Assembly: GCF_014842925.1 (NCBI RefSeq)
Contig: NZ_JACYXJ010000005.1
Coordinates: 248,001 to 312,000, forward strand
Direction of reading: 5' to 3'
DNA length: 64,000 nt
Source: Roseibium polysiphoniae
Lineage (GTDB): Bacteria; Pseudomonadota; Alphaproteobacteria; Rhizobiales; Stappiaceae
Part shown: positions 42,774 through 51,090 of the stretch, in pieces
Position numbering within the stretch: the stretch's first letter is position 1
Layout of the letters: every line of letters starts with the position of its first letter
Notes under the pieces: generated by a model
Databases searched by the model: none
What the model was told of the DNA's origin: nothing
Seen by the model: the letters and a program-made list of their open reading frames with translations, nothing else
Position numbers and translations under genes: made by a program

Positions 42774-44723
42774 ATGCAAAAATTCTGGATCCCATTAGTC
42801 CTTTGGCCGCTTATCCTTCTTCTGGGCGGGCCAAACACATTGGCGCAAGGCGGTCCGGAGTACGTCGGCTCACAGACCTGCCAATCCTGCCATGATGGCG
42901 CCTACGATGCCTGGTCCGGAAGTCATCACGCGCAAGCCTGGATGGAACCGTCTGAGACCACGGTTTCTGGCGATTTCAACGATGCGGTTTTTGAACATCA
43001 GGGACGCAAGACGCGCTTCTTCGTCAAAGATGGCCGCTATTTCATTGAGACCACGGACGTATCTGACGGCCCAAAGGTACTTGAGGTAACCGGGGTCGGC
43101 GGCATCGCCCCGCTGCAGCAATATCTCATTGAAACCGAACCAGGCCGGCAGCAGTCCCTTGATATCGCATGGGACCAGGAGGAGAAGCGCTGGTACCATC
43201 TTTATCCAGACCAGAAGCTGCCCTCCAATGACGCGTTCCACTGGAGCGGCCCATATAAGAACTGGAACGCCCGCTGTGCGGAATGCCACGCGACGGGCTT
43301 TGAGAAAAACTATCAGCCACGCGAACGCCGCTATCAAAGCACCCAGGCTGAAATCGGGGTGGGTTGCGAAGCCTGCCACGGCCCGGCAGAAGCGCATTTG
43401 AAGTGGGCGCAAGCGCCTCAGTCATACGCTTCCTCTCCGTTTCCGGGCACCAATGAAGCTGGCCTGCTGGTTTCGTTTTCCGAAAATGCTGCGGAAACCG
43501 AAATCCAGCAATGCACGGGATGTCATTCGCGCCGGGAACCGTTTCAGGACGGCAACCCGATGCCGGGATCGCCGTATCATGACAACTATCGTCTGTCGCT
43601 CTTGCGCGACGGACTTTATCACGCCGATGGCCAGATCCTGGACGAGGTTTACGTCTATGGCTCTTTCCTGCAATCCAGGATGTATGACAAGGGGGTACGC
43701 TGTTCAGATTGCCATGAACCTCATTCAGCAAGTTTGAAGGCTGCCGGAAATGCAATCTGTACCCAATGCCACTCGGAGGCCGGCAACAGCCGCTTCTCCT
43801 CGCTAGAGACGAAGTCCTACGATGATCCCAGTCATCATTTTCATGAAACTGGTTCCGAAAGTGCGCAGTGTAAATCCTGCCACATGATCGAGCGCACCTA
43901 TATGGGCATTGATGGTCGGCGTGATCACTCTTTCCGCGTTCCGCGACCGGACCTGTCCGTGTCTTTGGGGACACCGAATGCCTGCAGTGACTGCCATGCG
44001 GACAAGACGGCGTCCTGGGCCGCCGCTGTTCTGGAAGAGAAGTTTCCGCAGAGCCCGCACCGAAGACCGCATTTTGCCGAGGTCTTTTCCGCCGCGAGGA
44101 AGGCACCAGACGGATTTGAAGACGACCTGCTCGAAATCGCCTTGCATGCTGAATTTCCGGGAATTGTACGCGCGTCGGCCATCGACTTGCTTCGCGCCCG
44201 TGCAACACCCGGTGTATTGGCCAAACTCGAACCCCTGATAGCCAATGAAAACACAATCGTCCGGGAAGCGGCGGTTTCCTTGCAATCACAGCGCCCGGCC
44301 GACGAACGGTTTGCTGCCGTTGCCGACGCTTTGAATGACCCTGTTCAGTCGGTCCGCATTGCAGCCGCACGGCAGATCATCGGTGCGCCGCCGATTGGCG
44401 TTGATGAAAGCACTCAGCGCTCGGCACAGACAGCAAACAGAGAATGGCAGGCCGCGTTGATCGCCAAACTGGATTTTCCAGAGACGCACACCGTTATCGG
44501 CGGCACCGCCCTTGCCTTGAGAAACCCGCAAGCCGCAGTGCGCGCGTTTCAGGAAGCAACGAATCTGGACGCGCAGCTCATCGATGGCTGGGTCATGCAG
44601 ATCCGCATTCACATGGCTCTAAGGGACTTCGCGGCGGCGCAATTCACCTTGCAAAAAGCCCTGGTAGCCAATCCAACCGACCCGGTTCTTCTGGATTTCA
44701 AGCGCCAGTTTACGCAGCAATAA
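42774..44723 (+). CDS. Octaheme c-type cytochrome with HEAT/TPR-like C-terminus
   Basis: A 649-residue periplasmic protein. The signal peptide is FWIPLVLWPLILLLGGPNTLAQ. Eight CxxCH motifs are visible: CQSCH, CAECH, CEACH, CTGCH, CSDCH, CTQCH, CKSCH and CSDCH, all within the first ~430 residues. The first, followed by YDAWSGSHHAQAW, is the cytochrome c554-type opening. The C-terminal third is helical repeat: HEAT-like (LLRARATPGVLAKLEPLIANE, VREAAVSLQSQRP, VRIAAARQIIG) and then TPR-like (ALRNPQAAVRAFQEATNLDAQL, FAAAQFTLQKALVANPTDPVLL). No CxxCK heme, so it is not NrfA. The redox reaction is unknown. It lies 281 bases upstream of the sulfatase gene on the same strand. Confidence 0.85.
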   Translation: MQKFWIPLVLWPLILLLGGPNTLAQGGPEYVGSQTCQSCHDGAYDAWSGSHHAQAWMEPSETTVSGDFNDAVFEHQGRKTRFFVKDGRYFIETTDVSDGPKVLEVTGVGGIAPLQQYLIETEPGRQQSLDIAWDQEEKRWYHLYPDQKLPSNDAFHWSGPYKNWNARCAECHATGFEKNYQPRERRYQSTQAEIGVGCEACHGPAEAHLKWAQAPQSYASSPFPGTNEAGLLVSFSENAAETEIQQCTGCHSRREPFQDGNPMPGSPYHDNYRLSLLRDGLYHADGQILDEVYVYGSFLQSRMYDKGVRCSDCHEPHSASLKAAGNAICTQCHSEAGNSRFSSLETKSYDDPSHHFHETGSESAQCKSCHMIERTYMGIDGRRDHSFRVPRPDLSVSLGTPNACSDCHADKTASWAAAVLEEKFPQSPHRRPHFAEVFSAARKAPDGFEDDLLEIALHAEFPGIVRASAIDLLRARATPGVLAKLEPLIANENTIVREAAVSLQSQRPADERFAAVADALNDPVQSVRIAAARQIIGAPPIGVDESTQRSAQTANREWQAALIAKLDFPETHTVIGGTALALRNPQAAVRAFQEATNLDAQLIDGWVMQIRIHMALRDFAAAQFTLQKALVANPTDPVLLDFKRQFTQQ

Positions 44724-44939
44724 ATCAGGCAGGCGCTGCAGTGCAAACTGACAAAATTACCAATCGACAAAATCACTATCCTAAAACTGCAAAAAAAATG
44801 AAAAAGAAACGTAAAAACCAGACATTTTCACATACTTATTACAAAGTATTAGTCGGGTTATCTGGCTAAATTTTGATCGAATTATTTTCGCGCACCACTG
44901 TTGACCTTAGCGTCAATTCGGTTTCAGATCACATCGGTT

Positions 44940-44959
44940 GTAGTCAACATATTGGCTAC
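44940..44959. promoter_or_regulatory. Imperfect 20-bp palindrome upstream of the sulfatase operon
   Basis: GTAGTCAACATATTGGCTAC pairs at 16 of 20 positions with its own reverse complement. It lies 45 bases before the sulfatase ATG in an AT-rich 281-base leader (44724-45004) that must contain the operon promoter. TTGACC at 44901 followed 17 bases later by TCAGAT is a possible promoter pair. The regulator is unknown; size and symmetry fit a dimeric repressor. Confidence 0.4.
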
Positions 44960-45004
44960 CATCGCTCTAATGTTTTCTTTATTTCGTGGGAGAAGCGTCA
45001 AGTC

Positions 45005-46573
45005 ATGAATCCCTGTCTCAAATCGGTAGCCAGAAAACTGGCGACCTGTGCTGTTGGGGTTCTGGCCCTGACCGGCATTTCACCTGCACTTGCGCAATCC
45101 GATAGCAAACCGAACATCCTGGTGATCTGGGGCGATGACGTTGGCCAGTCCAACATCTCCGCCTACACATTCGGCATGATGGGCTACCGGACGGAAAACA
45201 TTGACCGGATTGCCAAGGAAGGCATGATGTTCACCGACTATTATGGTGAGCAGTCCTGTACCGCTGGCCGCTCATCCTACATCATGGGACAAAGCGTTTT
45301 CCGGACCGGCCTGTCCAAAGTTGGCCTGCCAGGCGCAGATCTCGGCATGCAGGTTGAAGACCCGACCATCGCAGGTCTCCTGAAGCCGCATGGTTACATG
45401 ACCGGTCAGTTCGGCAAGAACCACCTTGGTGACAAGGACGAGATGCTGCCGACGAACCATGGGTTCGACGAGTTTTTCGGCAACCTTTATCATTTGAATG
45501 CCGAGGAAGAGCCGGAGAACCCGGACTACCCGAAAGATCCTGAATTCCGCGAACGTTTCGGTCCACGCGGTGTGATCAAGTCTTCTGCCGATGGCTCAAT
45601 CGAAGACACTGGCCCGCTGACCAAGAAGCGGATGGAAACTGTCGACGATGAGACCGTCACCGCGGCCATCGACTTTATCCGCCGGGCGCATGACCAAGGC
45701 AAACCGTTCTATGTCTGGTGGAACGGAACACGGATGCATTTCCGCACCCACATCAAGGATGAAATCCGCGGAATTTCTGGTCAGGACGAATACAGCGACG
45801 CCATGCTGGAGCATGACGGCCATGTCGGCCAGCTGTTGGCTGTTCTGGATGAACTCGGCATCGTCGACAACACGATCGTTCACTATTCAACCGACAACGG
45901 CCCGCATATGAACACATGGCCGGATGCGGCCTCGTCCCCGTTCTTTGGTGAGAAGAACACCAACTGGGAAGGTGGATGGCGCGTGCCGTCAATGGTCCGC
46001 TGGCCGGACCGGATCGAAGCTGGATCCGTCTCCAACGAGATCATGCACCACATGGACTGGTTGCCCACATTCCTCGCTGCAGCTGGTGACCCGGACATCA
46101 AGGAAAATCTGAAAGAGGGCGGCGTTCAGGCCATTGGCCGCGAATACAAGGTCCATCTTGATGGCTACAACTTCCTGCCGCATCTGACAGGTGAAGCGGA
46201 AGAAGGCCCGCGTAAGGAGATCTTCTACTTTGCCGACACGGGCGAGCTGACCGCTCTTCGCTACGAAGACTGGAAGGCGATTTTCCTGGAGCAGAAGGAA
46301 TATGCAACCCTGCGGGCGTGGATCGAGCCTTGGACCGTGTTGCGTATCCCGCTGATCACGAACCTGCGCCGCGATCCCTATGAACGCGCGCACGTCACAT
46401 CCAACACCTACTACGACTGGATGATCGACCGCGTGTTCTTCCTGGTCCCGGCACAGGCGTATGTCGCCAATTTCCTCAAGACCTTCCAGGAGTTTCCGCC
46501 GCGGCAGAAACCGGCAAGCTTCTCTATCGACCAGGTCATGGAAATGATGACCGACTCGACCGGGTCCAAATAG
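45005..46573 (+). CDS. Exported arylsulfatase-family hydrolase
   Basis: A 522-residue sulfatase (alkaline phosphatase superfamily). A signal peptide ends ALTGISPALAQ near residue 31. NILVIWGDDVGQSN (metal Asp 44-45) and TDYYGEQSCTAGRSSYIMGQ follow; Cys85 in CTAGR is the residue to be converted to formylglycine. The motif is CxAxR, not the canonical CxPxR. HYSTDNGPHMNTWPD supplies the second metal pair, and FLVPAQAYVANFLKTFQEFPPRQKPASF is a family-typical C-terminus. Substrate unknown; no formylglycine-generating enzyme is in the window. ATG 45005 has GGGAGAAG upstream. It is the first gene of the run to batD, so a periplasmic enzyme heads a MoxR/Bat transcript. Confidence 0.88.
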   Translation: MNPCLKSVARKLATCAVGVLALTGISPALAQSDSKPNILVIWGDDVGQSNISAYTFGMMGYRTENIDRIAKEGMMFTDYYGEQSCTAGRSSYIMGQSVFRTGLSKVGLPGADLGMQVEDPTIAGLLKPHGYMTGQFGKNHLGDKDEMLPTNHGFDEFFGNLYHLNAEEEPENPDYPKDPEFRERFGPRGVIKSSADGSIEDTGPLTKKRMETVDDETVTAAIDFIRRAHDQGKPFYVWWNGTRMHFRTHIKDEIRGISGQDEYSDAMLEHDGHVGQLLAVLDELGIVDNTIVHYSTDNGPHMNTWPDAASSPFFGEKNTNWEGGWRVPSMVRWPDRIEAGSVSNEIMHHMDWLPTFLAAAGDPDIKENLKEGGVQAIGREYKVHLDGYNFLPHLTGEAEEGPRKEIFYFADTGELTALRYEDWKAIFLEQKEYATLRAWIEPWTVLRIPLITNLRRDPYERAHVTSNTYYDWMIDRVFFLVPAQAYVANFLKTFQEFPPRQKPASFSIDQVMEMMTDSTGSK

Positions 46574-46583
46574 ACCTCAAATG

Positions 46584-46609
46584 GAAAGGGCAGCCCTTGC
46601 TGCCCTTTC
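46584..46609 (+). other. Intercistronic hairpin after the sulfatase gene
   Basis: GAAAGGGCAG (46584-46593) and CTGCCCTTTC (46600-46609) form a perfect 10-bp stem with loop CCCTTG, 10 bases after the sulfatase stop and 20 before the next ATG. There is no T-run, so it more likely protects the sulfatase mRNA or tunes readthrough than fully terminates. Confidence 0.6.
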
Positions 46610-46629
46610 AATCCAACGGGAGGCACTTC

Positions 46630-46866
46630 ATGGCCGATATCGACGCGCTGTTCAGCGAACTCAAGCAGACCCGTGACGAGGTCAAATTGAAGATCCATCT
46701 TGGCAGCAAGGAGCTCCAGGACGAATGGGACGAGCTTGAAGGCAAGTGGGAAGACTTCGAAGCGAAAGCCAAGCTCGGAGAATCCGCCGAGAACATCGGT
46801 GAGGCCACGTCCCTTCTTGGCACCGAATTGTCGACCGCCTTCAAAAAGATCAAGTCAGCGCTCTGA
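46630..46866 (+). CDS. Small charged helical protein (78 aa) of the sulfatase operon
   Basis: I do not recognise a named family. The 78 residues are almost entirely predicted helix with heptad-like spacing: DIDALFSELKQTRDEVKLKI, LQDEWDELEGKWEDFEAKAK, then AENIGEATSLLGTELSTAFKKIKSAL. No signal peptide, Cys or membrane segment. A coiled-coil bundle or an adaptor for another operon product is plausible. GGGAGG precedes the ATG at 46630. The gene ends two bases before the phosphatase-like gene, so it is firmly part of the same transcript. Confidence 0.7.
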   Translation: MADIDALFSELKQTRDEVKLKIHLGSKELQDEWDELEGKWEDFEAKAKLGESAENIGEATSLLGTELSTAFKKIKSAL

Positions 46867-46868
46867 CC

Positions 46869-48563
46869 ATGAAGCCGGAATGGATAAAATTGGGCGTGAC
46901 GGCAGCGATTTCTGTCCTGCCTTTTCAGTCAGCCGCCGCATCTGAACCTTTGAAGCTGGTGCTTCAAGTGACTGTGGACCAGCTTCGCGGCGACTTGATT
47001 GACCGGAACCTTGAGCATTTTGGCGACAATGGCTTCCGATACCTGCTTCAAAACGGCGTCTATTATACCGACGCCCATCATCGGCACGCCAACACAGAAA
47101 CGATCGTGGGCCACGCCACCCTTGCGACCGGCACAGATCCGGCTGTGCACGGCATGGTCGCCAATCTCTGGTTTGACCGGGCCTCCGGCAAGCCCTTCTA
47201 CAACGTTCAGGACCCCGACTATCCGCTTCTGGCAAAATCCGGCGTTGATCAGTCAACCGAGATCGATCCGACACAGCGGGCCGCAACATCCGATGGGCGA
47301 TCCCCCTCCTCGATTTTGTCATCAACCCTTTCCGATGAAATCGCTGTCGCCAATGCCGGCGCTTCAAAGGTATTCGGTGTCTCGGTCAAGGACCGCGGTG
47401 CCATCTCCATGGCCGGGCACTCCGGAACAGCCTATTGGTTTTCCAAGAGCGAAGGCCGATTTGTGACGTCCAGCTACTACATGGATGCCTACCCGGACTG
47501 GGTCAGCAATTGGAACGATGCCGGACATGTGGGTGCCTATGCCTATACCGACTGGAAGCTGTCCGATTCCGAAAACAGTTATCGTTTTATCGAATTCGAT
47601 GATGCCGAATGGGAAACCGATTTCCCCGGATTTGGCCGGACATTCCCGCATCCATTTGGGGCCTCGGACAGCAAGTATTATACGACATTTCTGACCCTCA
47701 GCCCGGCGGGGGATGAGCTGACGGCATCCTTCGCGAAAACCTTGATCGACAATGAAGCGATCGGCGAAGACGGCGTCACCGACTATCTTTCAGTCAGTTT
47801 TTCGTCGACCGATTACGTTGGCCACATCTTCGGCCCGTCGAGCCTGGAAGCAGAGGACAACCTGCGCCGACTGGATCAGACAATCGGGCAGCTTCTGGAC
47901 CACGTGGATGAGAAGGTCGGGCTTGAAAACACGCTCGTTGTGCTGTCAGCCGACCACGGCGCGGCGGAAGTCCCGGGCTATCTGGAGCACCTCGGCATCC
48001 CGGCCGGCTTCTTCAGCTTCAATGACGTCGACAAGGAACCGGCTGCAGAGGCCCTTATCGCCGAGTTCGGCGCCGCGCAGGATCTGATAGCGTCCTTTTC
48101 ACAGCCCTATGTCTATCTCAACGACAAGTTTATTGCGGAAAACGGCTTGAAAAAGGCCGATGTCGCCAAGAGTCTTGCGCGCGAACTGCAGAAAATACCC
48201 GCGATTGCCCACGCATTTTCCAGCGAAGATCTGGCCGCATCCGCAATTGCAAGGACCCCGGTCAGCGACGCCGTCCTGGCGAATTTCCATCCCTCGCGCT
48301 CAGGCGACATTTACGTGGTGTTTGAGCCGCATTGGTTCGTTGGCGATTTTGACGGTCTTCATGTGGCCTCTCATCACGGCTCACCCTGGTCCTATGACAC
48401 CCACGTACCGATCATATTTTCACGACCTGGAATGGCGGCACAAAGAGTCTCAAGCCGGGTTGAAACCGTCGATGTGGCGCCGACCGTTTCTGCGTATCTG
48501 AAGATCAAGGCACCCAGCGGCGCGCGCGGTCGTGTCCTGAAGGAAGCCCTCGCGACCCAATAG
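46869..48563 (+). CDS. Exported alkaline-phosphatase-superfamily enzyme (PafA/nucleotide pyrophosphatase-like)
   Basis: A 564-residue exported hydrolase. The signal peptide runs to AISVLPFQSAAAS. VTVDQLRGDLIDRN provides the first metal Asp; HANTETIVGHATLATGTDPAVHGMVANLWFD is the nucleophile region of PafA-like enzymes, with Thr as the expected nucleophile. SSTDYVGHIFGPSSLE, LDQTIGQLLDHVDEKVG and VVLSADHGAAEVPGY carry the remaining Asp and His ligands, and VASHHGSPWSYDTHVPIIF the last. It should hydrolyse phosphate mono- or diesters in the periplasm; the substrate is unknown. It lies two bases after the small helical gene and 28 before the MoxR gene. Confidence 0.87.
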   Translation: MKPEWIKLGVTAAISVLPFQSAAASEPLKLVLQVTVDQLRGDLIDRNLEHFGDNGFRYLLQNGVYYTDAHHRHANTETIVGHATLATGTDPAVHGMVANLWFDRASGKPFYNVQDPDYPLLAKSGVDQSTEIDPTQRAATSDGRSPSSILSSTLSDEIAVANAGASKVFGVSVKDRGAISMAGHSGTAYWFSKSEGRFVTSSYYMDAYPDWVSNWNDAGHVGAYAYTDWKLSDSENSYRFIEFDDAEWETDFPGFGRTFPHPFGASDSKYYTTFLTLSPAGDELTASFAKTLIDNEAIGEDGVTDYLSVSFSSTDYVGHIFGPSSLEAEDNLRRLDQTIGQLLDHVDEKVGLENTLVVLSADHGAAEVPGYLEHLGIPAGFFSFNDVDKEPAAEALIAEFGAAQDLIASFSQPYVYLNDKFIAENGLKKADVAKSLARELQKIPAIAHAFSSEDLAASAIARTPVSDAVLANFHPSRSGDIYVVFEPHWFVGDFDGLHVASHHGSPWSYDTHVPIIFSRPGMAAQRVSSRVETVDVAPTVSAYLKIKAPSGARGRVLKEALATQ

Positions 48564-48591
48564 TTCTTCCCCGGCCAATTTGGATGACCTG

Positions 48592-49596
48592 ATGTCAGCT
48601 CCCCTCCAACAGATCCAGTCGCTCAAGGCACGGATGCAGCAATCCATCATTGGTCAGGAAGACGTCATAGACCGCCTGATTATCGGGCTTCTTGCCAATG
48701 GCAACCTGTTGGTCGAAGGGTTGCCGGGACTTGCCAAAACGCGCGCCATCAAGGCGATGGCAGAAAATCTGGAAGCCGATTTCAGCCGCATCCAGTTTAC
48801 GCCGGATCTCTTGCCGTCTGATGTGACCGGCACCGAGGTCTATCACCAGGCCGGCGGCGAAGGCACCTTCCGGTTCGAACGGGGCCCGATCTTCGGGAAC
48901 ATCATCCTGGCAGACGAGATCAACCGTGCTCCGGCGAAGGTGCAGGCGGCCCTTCTCGAAGCCATGGAAGAACGCCAGGTCACGGTCTCCGGAACGACAC
49001 ACAAGATGGACCCGCTGTTCATGGTGATGGCGACCCAGAATCCCGTGGAACAAGAAGGGACCTATCCGCTGCCCGAAGCGCAGATGGACCGTTTTCTAAT
49101 GCATGTCCTGATCACTTACCCGCCGGTCGAAGACGAGGTAAAAGTGATCCAACTCGTCAGAGCCGAGGAACAAAAGGCTTTCGCCGCACCGGACAGCGGC
49201 GACAAGAAAGACGCCCAGCAGGCAGTGAGCGATGCGATCCCACAGTCCGTGATCTTTGAGGCGCGCGCGCAAATTGCCGGCATTCATGTGTCTGACGCCA
49301 TTGCCAAATACATGGCCGACCTCGTCTACGCGACCCGGACTCCCGAGGCCTATACTGAAGACCTCGGCCGCTGGATTGAAATCGGGGCGAGCCCCCGGGC
49401 ATCCATTGCCCTAGATAAATGCGGGCGCACTCATGCCTGGCTAAATGGCCGAGACTATGTCGATCCGCTCGATGTCCAGGCCATCGCACCCGACGTTTTC
49501 CGTCACCGGCTAACCCTGAGTTTCGAAGCTGAAGGCGACGGCGTTTCACCGGACACTGTGATCCGTGAAATGATCAAGAACGTTGCCCTGACCTAA
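48592..49596 (+). CDS. MoxR family AAA+ ATPase
   Basis: A 334-residue AAA+ protein. Walker A is NLLVEGLPGLAKTRAIKAMA, Walker B IILADEINRAPAKVQAALLEAM, sensor 1 MATQNPVEQEGTYPLPEAQMDRF, and sensor 2 GASPRASIALDKCGRTHAWLNGR. LLPSDVTGTEVYHQ is the MoxR-specific insert. MoxR ATPases work with VWA-domain proteins as chaperones for metal insertion or complex maturation, as for methanol dehydrogenase and nitric oxide reductase. Here the VWA partners follow within the same run. The ATG at 48592 is preferred over the TTG four codons upstream. It lies 28 bases after the phosphatase-like gene. Confidence 0.93.
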   Translation: MSAPLQQIQSLKARMQQSIIGQEDVIDRLIIGLLANGNLLVEGLPGLAKTRAIKAMAENLEADFSRIQFTPDLLPSDVTGTEVYHQAGGEGTFRFERGPIFGNIILADEINRAPAKVQAALLEAMEERQVTVSGTTHKMDPLFMVMATQNPVEQEGTYPLPEAQMDRFLMHVLITYPPVEDEVKVIQLVRAEEQKAFAAPDSGDKKDAQQAVSDAIPQSVIFEARAQIAGIHVSDAIAKYMADLVYATRTPEAYTEDLGRWIEIGASPRASIALDKCGRTHAWLNGRDYVDPLDVQAIAPDVFRHRLTLSFEAEGDGVSPDTVIREMIKNVALT

Positions 49597-49618
49597 ACCC
49601 GACCGAAGGACAGCTGAA

Positions 49619-50623
49619 ATGCGCGACCGCGCAGCCAGAACCCGATCAGGTCTCGCCGCTCAGTCTTCCAAACCGCCGAGCGTTGACGATCCGCGCGTTC
49701 AGGTGTCGCTCGAGCAACTGCGGGCATTCGAAGGACGAGCCCGCGCCTTGCGCTTTCTGCCAAGTCAGCCCGCCGCCAGCGTCTTTAACGGCCGGCATGC
49801 CTCGCGTTTGCGCGGGCGTGGCCTGAACTTCGAGGAACTTCGGAACTATCTGCCGGGCGATGATCCGCGCACCATCGACTGGAAGGTGACCGCACGCACC
49901 GGAAAGCCACATGTGCGGATCTATAGCGAGGAACGCGATCGACCGGCCCTGATCATCGTTGACCAGCGCATGTCGATGTTCTTCGGCACGCGGCACGCCA
50001 TGAAGTCTGTAACGGCAGCGGAAATCGCCGCGCTCGCAGCCTTCCGCATTCTCGACCAGGGAGACCGGGTGGGCGGCATCGTCTTTGGCGATGACTTCGC
50101 CGCTGAAATCAAACCAAAGGCAACAGCGCGTGCGCGCGACCAGTTTCTCTCCGCAATTGCGCGCGCAAATCAGATGTTGCGGGCAGATGCTCCGGTGGTG
50201 GGAACCCCGACACCCCTGAACATTCCCCTTGAAACGGCGGCAAAGATCGCCCGTCGAAATCATCTGATCCTCGTGATTTCAGATTTTGATGGCATCGATG
50301 AGAAAACCGGCTCTCTCGTCGGACGGCTTGCGAAAACAAATGATCTGGTTCTGTGCCCGGTCACCGATCCGATTTCGCAGGAAATACCAGCCGGTTTGAA
50401 GCTCGTCGTCTCTGACGGCAACCTTCAGATCGAACTGGATACGGCAAGCGGTGAGACCCATAGATCACTTTCCGAATACGCCTCGGGACGCCTGTCCGAG
50501 GTGCTCAGCTGGCAGAAAACATATGGTCTGCCTGTCCTTCCCTTGAGTTGCGGAGAGGACACCGTTCCACAGCTTCGCCGGTTGACAGGTCTTGCGCCCA
50601 ATCGGAAACGTGGCCGGCAATGA
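49619..50623 (+). CDS. DUF58 domain protein of the MoxR/Bat operon
   Basis: A 334-residue protein. The DUF58 signature GRHASRLRGRGLNFEELRNYLPGDDPRTIDWKVTARTGKPHVR, read in parts, lies around residues 60-105, followed by YSEERDRPALIIVDQRMSMFFG, a VWA-like strand with altered metal site (DQRMS). DUF58 proteins always accompany MoxR ATPases and probably link the ATPase to the VWA proteins. No membrane segment is visible. AAGGA precedes the ATG at 49619, 22 bases after moxR. It overlaps the next gene by ATGA (50620-50623). Confidence 0.9.
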   Translation: MRDRAARTRSGLAAQSSKPPSVDDPRVQVSLEQLRAFEGRARALRFLPSQPAASVFNGRHASRLRGRGLNFEELRNYLPGDDPRTIDWKVTARTGKPHVRIYSEERDRPALIIVDQRMSMFFGTRHAMKSVTAAEIAALAAFRILDQGDRVGGIVFGDDFAAEIKPKATARARDQFLSAIARANQMLRADAPVVGTPTPLNIPLETAAKIARRNHLILVISDFDGIDEKTGSLVGRLAKTNDLVLCPVTDPISQEIPAGLKLVVSDGNLQIELDTASGETHRSLSEYASGRLSEVLSWQKTYGLPVLPLSCGEDTVPQLRRLTGLAPNRKRGRQ

Positions 50624-51090
50624 AAGACGAATGGAAAGGCCTCAATCTGGCCGAACTGGTCGATCTTCTGCAGCCGATGCCCGAGCCCTCGCCCGTGTCC
50701 ATGGTTCCCCAGACAGCTGGATGGCTATGGTTGGCAGCTGCACTTGCCGCTTGCCTGGCATTTGCGATCTGGCAGGTCGTCAAACACCGCAAGAAGACCG
50801 CCTACCGGCGGCAGGCCCTGAAGGAACTCACAAGCTGCTCCAATGATCCACAGCAGTTGGCCGAATTGCTACGCCGAACCGCTCTTTCCGCCTATTCCCG
50901 CTCTAAGGTTGCCTCCCTGCATGGCCCGGAATGGCTTTCCTTTCTGGATCGAACCTACGGCGGCACCGCATTTTCTGATGGGCCTGGCAAAGCCATAGCG
51001 ACTGCGCCTTATCAGGACACCTCCGCCAGCAGTGAGCTGAAATCCCTCGTTCAAACATGGATCAGAACGCACAAGGGGGACGCAGCTTGA
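50620..51090 (+). CDS. DUF4381 membrane protein of the MoxR/Bat operon
   Basis: A 156-residue protein with one transmembrane helix (GWLWLAAALAACLAFAIWQVV, about residues 34-54) after a short N-terminal segment LVDLLQPMPEPSPVSMVPQTA. The helical cytosolic part includes YRRQALKELTSC, LAELLRRTALSAYSRSKVASLHGPEWLSFLDRTYGG; this is the DUF4381 pattern found in MoxR/VWA operons. It probably anchors the ATPase complex to the inner membrane, which is inference. It starts inside the previous stop (ATGA) and ends in TTGA shared with the next start. Confidence 0.82.
   Translation: MKDEWKGLNLAELVDLLQPMPEPSPVSMVPQTAGWLWLAAALAACLAFAIWQVVKHRKKTAYRRQALKELTSCSNDPQQLAELLRRTALSAYSRSKVASLHGPEWLSFLDRTYGGTAFSDGPGKAIATAPYQDTSASSELKSLVQTWIRTHKGDAA

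Noticed and set aside
43126-44370. Long antisense frame over the octaheme cytochrome gene
   Set aside because: Arg/Pro/Ser-rich shadow; the plus-strand frame has signal peptide, eight heme motifs and repeats.
44873-45004. N-terminal extension of the sulfatase frame
   Set aside because: The ATG at 45005 has a good ribosome site and begins a normal signal peptide; the extension is AT-rich leader.
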